Shown piece after piece: positions 7,419-11,686 of a DNA stretch of 11,686 nt (position 1 is the first letter of the stretch; each line of letters starts with the position of its first letter). The translations under genes and the position numbers were made by a program. The notes beneath the pieces were generated by a model that worked only from the letters and a program-made list of their open reading frames with translations, made no database searches and was not told the origin of the DNA. This DNA comes from JBDKJS01 sp039806065 (lineage in GTDB: Bacteria; Bacteroidota; Bacteroidia; AKYH767-A; 2013-40CM-41-45): positions 1-11,686 of the forward strand of contig JBDKJS010000107.1 in assembly GCA_039806065.1 (NCBI GenBank). Direction: 5' to 3'.

Positions 7419-8534
7419 TTAAAAGGATATTAAATCGCCATCAACCAGATTTTGATATCCGAGCGTAATAACCTTATCGCCATTGGCTATTCCTTCCAAT
7501 ATTTCTACAGTTCCATTATAATTAACACCTGACTTACAAACTTTTCTTCTGGCAATATTTTTTCCACCTTCGTTACTTACCACAAATACATATTCACCAT
7601 CAGTGCTGTTCATTACCGCACCAACAGGCACAATCATGGCTCCATCTTTTTTATAGTCAGCTATTTTCATTACTACAGTTTGATTTGGATTTACATTAGC
7701 ATTATTAGCTAATTTAGCTTCTACTGTAAATGTGCGGTTCATGGGATTGATGGCCCGGCCGGCATAGGATAGAGTGGCAGCTATTTCATTTTTTGTATCA
7801 GGGAAAAATAATTTTACTTGATTTCCAGTTTTTACAATTGCTATGTAACTCTCAGCTACTTCGCCAACAACTTTTAGTTTATTTAAATTCACAATTCTGA
7901 AGCTTGGAAATCCTGGTGCCACAGCAGCACCTACTTTAATTCCCACCATATCCACGGTGCCGTTGATAGGCGATTTTAGCAGGTGCATATCTGCTTGTTC
8001 TAATTGAGCAGCCAAACTTTTTTCTAGGGCATCTTTATTAGCTTTAGCACTTAAGTACTGCACTTCGCTACCTATTTTTTGATCCCATAAATTTTTTTGC
8101 TTGTTGTAAAGTGTTGTTGCAAGATTGAGTTGTACTTTGGTAGCTTCAATACCTTGTTGCAAGGCCCTATCATCAAGGCGAGCCAATACTGTGCCCTTGG
8201 TAACTTTGTCACCTGCTTCGGCAGTCACTGCCACAATGGTGCCAGGCACTTGAGCAGATAGCATTACATCCTCATCGCCATCAACACTGGCTTGTACCTC
8301 TATATAACGTGTAAAGTTTTGAGGTGCCATTTCTGTGAATTGTATCGTTTTGGATTTAGCCTTCTTGGTAGTGTCAGTGCCGCTTAATTCTGCTTCTAAC
8401 TTTTCAATTTCAGCTTTTCTTGCTGCTTGTTCTGTTTTTAGTTTTTCTAATTGCGCTTTTTTATCGCTACCAGCATCGCTTCCACATGCTGCCAGTAATA
8501 TCATTGCACTAAGAGTGATTATTATATGTTTCAT
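7419..8534 (-). CDS. RND efflux membrane-fusion (periplasmic adaptor) lipoprotein
   Basis: The adaptor links the RND pump to the TolC-like channel across the periplasm. The 371-residue protein starts with a lipoprotein signal ending in LLAAC, so Cys17 should be lipidated and anchor it in a membrane. A short Lys/Glu/Ala-rich coiled coil (about 25-50) follows. The lipoyl half-motifs are at about 90-120 (AQVPGTIVAVTAEAGDKV) and 184-215 (LLKSPINGTVDMVGIKVGAAV), with a helical hairpin between (123-183). The beta-barrel spans about 218-290 and the membrane-proximal part 298-371. This is the AcrA/HlyD-type order. It lies 46 bp after the TolC gene and 99 bp before the pump gene, on the same strand. 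The start chosen gives a complete signal peptide. Confidence 0.94.
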   Translation of the reverse strand: MKHIIITLSAMILLAACGSDAGSDKKAQLEKLKTEQAARKAEIEKLEAELSGTDTTKKAKSKTIQFTEMAPQNFTRYIEVQASVDGDEDVMLSAQVPGTIVAVTAEAGDKVTKGTVLARLDDRALQQGIEATKVQLNLATTLYNKQKNLWDQKIGSEVQYLSAKANKDALEKSLAAQLEQADMHLLKSPINGTVDMVGIKVGAAVAPGFPSFRIVNLNKLKVVGEVAESYIAIVKTGNQVKLFFPDTKNEIAATLSYAGRAINPMNRTFTVEAKLANNANVNPNQTVVMKIADYKKDGAMIVPVGAVMNSTDGEYVFVVSNEGGKNIARRKVCKSGVNYNGTVEILEGIANGDKVITLGYQNLVDGDLISF

Positions 8535-8580
8535 AATGATTGGTGTTTGTAGATGATTGTATTTAAGGGTGTAAGTTTAA

Positions 8581-9915
8581 TTATTTGATATTTCCAATTG
8601 CCTTTTCAAGTTCAGTTTTAGCTACTAAAGCTTCATAAACTGCGTTGAAGTAATTTGTTTGCGATTCGCGAAGAGCGGTTTCGGCTTCTATTATTTCTAA
8701 ATTAGATCCTATGCCTTGATCGTATTTAATGCGTGTGATGCGCACTACTTCATTGGCCAAATCTAAATTTTCCTTTTGGGTGTTTAAACTCGCTAAAGCG
8801 TTATTGAGCATCACTCTATTCGACTCAGCTTCTAAAGCAAGTCCATTGGTAGCATTTACAATTTCATTTTCAACTTTGCGAAGTGTGAGTTTTGATTGTC
8901 TGATTTTAGCCTCTCTCGATAATCCATCAAATAGGTTCCATTGCAGTGAGCCACCAATGAGGGCAATAGGGTACCAACCTTTTTTCTTTTCAAATATATC
9001 AAACTCATTGGCAAATGCATTGGCATTTAAGGTGCCGTATGCAAATAGGCTAGGTAGGTAAGAGGATTTGTTTCGCTTCATATCCAGATAGAGTAACTTT
9101 TTTTGTGTTTCGAGAATAGAAAATTCTATTCGATTACTCACATTGAGCGCACCAGTGGGAGCGCTAAGGTTGCTGGCTATACTAAGTGAATCTGTTAGCG
9201 AAATGGGGATTGCAATATCCATTCCCATTTGGTATTTAAGCAAAGCTTCGCCAAGTACCAATAGCCGTTGCACATTGTCTTTTTCTGTAGTTAGATTGTT
9301 ATATGCCAATTTTATTCTATCGGCATCCAATTTTTCAACTATACCGTTTTGATAATATGCTGAAACATCGTTTTTCAATTTTTCTACTCTTCTCACATTG
9401 GCTTCTAGCAGCTTCATACGTTCTCTGTTCACAAGTACATTGTAATAGGCTTTAGTTACTGCAACAGTAGTTTCAGTTTTGGTACGTTGTAAGTTTTTTT
9501 GTGAAAGCTCTTTATAAGTTTTGGTCGCTTGCACACCTATTAAATAACTTGGTTCAAACAAAAGTTGTGATGCTGAAATACCCGCTGTAGCTTGATATTT
9601 AGTGCCGAATTGCACTGGAATAAATGAACCAGCCGGAGCACCAAAAAATTCGCCAGGTACTAGGGAAACAGGGATTTTGATAAAATTTTTCAAATCAAAT
9701 TCAGCCTTTAATTGCGGAAGTCCCATTCCCACAATTTCTTTCACTTTTTGACTACTGATTTCTGCATCGATGGCAGCATTTTGAACAGCACTTGCATGCT
9801 GGTGTGCGTAGGTTACGGCTTGTTCTAAAGTAAAGGTTTGAAGAGGCGCTGGTTGTTCGCCTTGAGCTGCCAGTAGCATAGGCAGTAATAGCAATGTTAT
9901 GATCAGTTTATTCAT
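8581..9915 (-). CDS. TolC-family outer-membrane efflux protein
   Basis: This protein should form the trimeric outer-membrane channel of the efflux system. The 444-residue sequence opens with a Sec signal peptide (hydrophobic 4-17, likely cut around LLAAQ, 14-18). It then shows the two repeats of the outer-membrane-efflux-protein family. The first contains the long helices 140-235 with YYQNGIVEKLDADRIKLA (187-204); the second contains KYDQGIGSNLEIIEAETALR (397-416). Strand-like stretches at 85-120 and 283-330 would build the beta-barrel. It follows the TetR gene by 27 bp and precedes the adaptor by 46 bp, a typical TetR-OMF-MFP-RND order. The leaders of this gene and of the adaptor share CTACAAACA close to the start. 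Confidence 0.94.
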   Translation of the reverse strand: MNKLIITLLLLPMLLAAQGEQPAPLQTFTLEQAVTYAHQHASAVQNAAIDAEISSQKVKEIVGMGLPQLKAEFDLKNFIKIPVSLVPGEFFGAPAGSFIPVQFGTKYQATAGISASQLLFEPSYLIGVQATKTYKELSQKNLQRTKTETTVAVTKAYYNVLVNRERMKLLEANVRRVEKLKNDVSAYYQNGIVEKLDADRIKLAYNNLTTEKDNVQRLLVLGEALLKYQMGMDIAIPISLTDSLSIASNLSAPTGALNVSNRIEFSILETQKKLLYLDMKRNKSSYLPSLFAYGTLNANAFANEFDIFEKKKGWYPIALIGGSLQWNLFDGLSREAKIRQSKLTLRKVENEIVNATNGLALEAESNRVMLNNALASLNTQKENLDLANEVVRITRIKYDQGIGSNLEIIEAETALRESQTNYFNAVYEALVAKTELEKAIGNIK

Positions 9916-9942
9916 AAATATATGTTTGTAGAATTTGTTTTT

Positions 9943-10578
9943 TTATTCATCACCTTCATTGATATGTTTGTACTTATTAATTAATTTATGGCCTTTCAAG
10001 GTGCAAATGCCATAAAGGAAATGTTCGAGCATACAAATCTGAACGTCAAATGGGTTAAAACTTTCAATTGGAAAAATTCGTGTATCATAAGCCATATCAA
10101 TTTGTTGCATGCGCATGCGAGCCAGAATTTTAACTTTTAAATCTTTTCGATAAAGTTCTTGTTTGATGCCTATTCTAAGATTTTCTTCGATCATGGTGCA
10201 CACACATTGATCCTTAAATTTCAAAAAATGTTGCCAGATAGCTGCATGGTATTTTTGAAGTTCAAAAAAGAAGATTGGCGTTACCTTGCTATAAGCTATG
10301 GTAAAAAACTGCATGGTTTTCATTATTTCTTCCACTGCATTTATGCTCGATTTTCTAATGGCATTCATTTCGTCTTCTTGACGTTTCAATTCAAATTCCA
10401 TTAATTGGATAATGATGGCTTCCTTGTCCTTAAACATTTCATAGACCGTTTTTTTACTCATGCCCAAATCAGTAGCTATTTGATCCATGGTTACCATCCT
10501 AATGCCATGTCTAAAGAAGAGTTCTTTGGCCTTGTGGATAATTCGCTCTCTTAATAATTGGTCGTCATTCTTTCCCAT
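9943..10578 (-). CDS. TetR-family transcriptional regulator of the efflux operon
   Basis: This 211-residue protein is a one-component repressor. Its N-terminal helix-turn-helix region (about 10-56) reads RERIIHKAKELFFRHGIR then VTMDQIATDLGMSKKTVYEMF, with the recognition helix at 41-49, followed by the helix-4 segment DKEAIIIQLM. The rest (60-205) is the variable, helical ligand-binding and dimer domain; it does not reveal the ligand. It is the first gene of the operon, 27 bp before the TolC gene, so it very likely controls its own transcription and that of the pump. A perfect palindrome sits in its promoter. The start codon is 8 bases from the -7 box, and the next Met (residue 28) lies inside the DNA-binding domain, so a later start is unlikely. 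Confidence 0.93.
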   Translation of the reverse strand: MGKNDDQLLRERIIHKAKELFFRHGIRMVTMDQIATDLGMSKKTVYEMFKDKEAIIIQLMEFELKRQEDEMNAIRKSSINAVEEIMKTMQFFTIAYSKVTPIFFFELQKYHAAIWQHFLKFKDQCVCTMIEENLRIGIKQELYRKDLKVKILARMRMQQIDMAYDTRIFPIESFNPFDVQICMLEHFLYGICTLKGHKLINKYKHINEGDE

Positions 10579-10586
10579 TTCGGGCG

Positions 10587-10617
10587 CAAAACTATGAAAA
10601 CTTTGTAAACGTTCAAA
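10587..10617 (-). promoter_or_regulatory. Promoter of the TetR-TolC-adaptor-RND operon
   Basis: On the minus strand the -33 box TTTG (10617-10614) and the -7 box TAGTTTTG (10594-10587, matching TAnnTTTG) are separated by 19 bases, the classical spacing for the Bacteroidota primary sigma factor. Only 8 bases separate the -7 box from the TetR start codon, so the 5' untranslated region must be a few bases at most and the mRNA nearly leaderless. Confidence 0.75.
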
Positions 10618-10623
10618 GTTTTC
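10596..10623. promoter_or_regulatory. Palindromic operator, likely TetR binding site
   Basis: A perfect inverted repeat with 10-bp arms, GAAAACTTTG (10596-10605) and CAAAGTTTTC (10614-10623), flanks an 8-base spacer. It covers the -33 box and most of the spacer of the promoter in front of the TetR gene, so a bound dimer would block the polymerase. The size (28 bp) and position fit a TetR-type operator and negative autoregulation. Binding is inferred, not shown. Confidence 0.75.
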
Positions 10624-10683
10624 TTAATTTTTTTTCTTCAGTTCGTTGTGCACTCAAGGTGGCAATAATACCAGCAATGCACA

Positions 10684-10713
10684 TTTGAATTTTAAATAAT
10701 AATGTTATTTTTG
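10684..10713 (+). promoter_or_regulatory. Promoter of the tRNA-Leu gene
   Basis: TTTG (10684-10687) and TATTTTTG (10706-10713, an exact TAnnTTTG) are separated by 18 bases, close to the Bacteroidota consensus. Transcription would begin around 10720, some 14 bases before the mature tRNA. It diverges from the efflux-operon promoter, with 66 bases between the two -33 boxes. Confidence 0.7.
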
Positions 10714-10733
10714 CAACCCCTATTTAAAAATAG

Positions 10734-10813
10734 GCCCAGGTGGCGAAATTGGTAGACGCACCATCTTGAGGGGGTGGCGGGCAACCGTACGAGTTCGAAT
10801 CTCGTCCTGGGCA
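10734..10813 (+). tRNA. tRNA-Leu (anticodon GAG)
   Basis: A full cloverleaf can be drawn. The acceptor stem is GCCCAGG (10734-10740) with CCTGGGC (10806-10812) and discriminator A at 10813. The D-arm is 10743-10759, with GGTAGACGC. The anticodon stem is CCATC/GGTGG around the loop TTGAGGG, with anticodon GAG at 10768-10770, reading CUC and CUU leucine codons. A long variable arm CGGGCAACCGT (10778-10788), as expected for a class II tRNA, precedes the T-arm ACGAG-TTCGAAT-CTCGT. The 3' CCA is not encoded. It converges on the gene to its right, with four bases between. Confidence 0.97.
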
Positions 10814-10817
10814 CTAC

Positions 10818-11686
10818 TTAATCTTTAATGGATTTAAGTAAATTATTTAGTAATTGGTGTTGATCAATTACTAATGCTACTTTTTGTTGGGCTGCTGAAG
10901 TAGCTTCTATCTTTATGCCTGCAGGTATTTTTTTTTCGAGAATCTCTGATTCATGCTGGGCTGCATAAATGGCTGCTTCAATCATGGCTTTATCTTTTAT
11001 TTTGCCTAATTCGGTAATTAACCATCCTACAGCTACAAAATCTTCACTTGGCAAGGTAATATAAGGCTTGATCTGCTTGTGGCTACTTACTTGGTTGAAA
11101 GGTAGATCGAAGGCTTCTTTAGTAAGAAATGGATATTGATACGTTGAGGGGTTAGATTTTTCAGATAATACGATAGACCCTGGCAGGGCATGTGCATACA
11201 TGCTTAACCATCGCATTTTTCTTCTTAGCTCATGTATGCCATTTTCTAGTTCATTTAAATCAAATTCGCTATTTAAATCATTGATGATCTTTTGAATTTC
11301 TTTGCGATAAAATTTTTTAAATTCCTTGCCTTCTTCAACTGCTGATGGCCAATTTTGAGCTGCTATCTTTTGTTCAAGCTTGAAATTTTCTTCCGTTAAC
11401 ACTTTTAAGGATGTCTCGCAATCATCAACCGCCTCGGAAATTTTTTTAGTAATAAATTTTTGTGCTTTTTTATTGGCTAAATTGACTAATGAAAAATAAA
11501 AGTCATATTTCCCGAATGCATCTTCAGCTGTTTTATAGATATCACGATAAGATGAATAAAAAGGAGCATCATAAATTTTGCTACCAATCCTACACAACGC
11601 TTGACCATAGAACAGCAAGGTTCTGAAATTATTGGCATACAATTTCTCAATGGTAATTGGATTTTTTATAGCTGCATGGATGTTAT
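10818..11686 (-). CDS. Hypothetical protein, N-terminus cut by window edge
   Basis: I do not recognise a firm family. The frame stays open from the TAA at 10818-10820 to the window edge, giving at least 288 residues. A TTG at 11640-11642 could serve as a start, but the 14 codons before it also read as plausible protein (NIHAAIKNPITIEK), so the real start probably lies outside. The visible part is mainly helical and charged, with a possible coiled coil around 11370-11440 and a stretch GIHELRRKMRWLSMYAHAL near 11184-11240. That stretch recalls the His/Arg-rich helices of CHAD domains, a weak resemblance. No signal peptide or membrane segment is seen in the visible part. The stop codon is four bases from the 3' end of the convergent tRNA-Leu, with no room for a terminator between them. 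Confidence 0.75.
   Translation of the reverse strand, partial: NIHAAIKNPITIEKLYANNFRTLLFYGQALCRIGSKIYDAPFYSSYRDIYKTAEDAFGKYDFYFSLVNLANKKAQKFITKKISEAVDDCETSLKVLTEENFKLEQKIAAQNWPSAVEEGKEFKKFYRKEIQKIINDLNSEFDLNELENGIHELRRKMRWLSMYAHALPGSIVLSEKSNPSTYQYPFLTKEAFDLPFNQVSSHKQIKPYITLPSEDFVAVGWLITELGKIKDKAMIEAAIYAAQHESEILEKKIPAGIKIEATSAAQQKVALVIDQHQLLNNLLKSIKD

Noticed and set aside
1..11686. CRISPR array, transposase, phage genes, toxin-antitoxin or defence island
   Set aside because: No regularly spaced repeats, transposase motifs, integrase or phage proteins are present. The tRNA-Leu has no neighbouring integrase and no second copy of its 3' end in the window, so it is not evidently an integration site.

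Overview
The window looks like an ordinary chromosomal stretch from a Bacteroidota bacterium, probably of the Chitinophagales/Sphingobacteriales/Cytophagales kind. Three things in the sequence point there: a fused LpxC-FabZ gene, promoters with the Bacteroidota -33 TTTG / -7 TAnnTTTG pattern, and starts preceded by AT-rich leaders without a clear Shine-Dalgarno. A futalosine-pathway menaquinone gene fits too. All protein genes lie on the minus strand; the only plus-strand gene is a tRNA. Read in the direction of transcription, the window runs from right to left.

Right end (10734-11686): a tRNA-Leu(GAG) on the plus strand with its own well-formed promoter converges on an unrecognised gene that is cut by the window edge. 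Its frame is still open at base 11686, so the true start is outside.

Middle (3906-10623): a four-gene tripartite efflux operon, TetR regulator - TolC-like outer-membrane channel - lipoprotein membrane-fusion adaptor - RND pump. In front of the regulator a perfect 10-bp inverted repeat overlaps the -33 box and spacer of a near-consensus promoter that sits only 8 nt from the start codon. This suggests an autorepressed and nearly leaderless mRNA. The operon is followed by a strong intrinsic-terminator-like hairpin at 3847-3888, whose T-tract ends only three bases before the start codon of the next gene.

Left part (140-3832): mqnA (chorismate dehydratase, menaquinone by the futalosine route), then lpxC-fabZ (lipid A deacetylase fused to the fatty-acid dehydratase), lpxA (first lipid A acyltransferase), and a small ABC ATPase whose start codon overlaps the lpxA stop as TAATG. 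The three lpx activities work on one branch point: FabZ removes 3-hydroxyacyl-ACP to fatty-acid elongation, while LpxA and LpxC divert it into lipid A. The ABC ATPase has no permease partner here and lacks the usual Q-loop Gln and switch His.

Left edge (1-139): no gene; a GC-rich intergenic segment with a perfect 14-bp hairpin flanked by repeated short words, possibly a dispersed repeat.

I see no phage, transposon, CRISPR array or defence system. The most interesting items are the regulatory architectures around the TetR promoter and mqnA start, the degenerate ABC ATPase, and the extra membrane segments in the RND pump.
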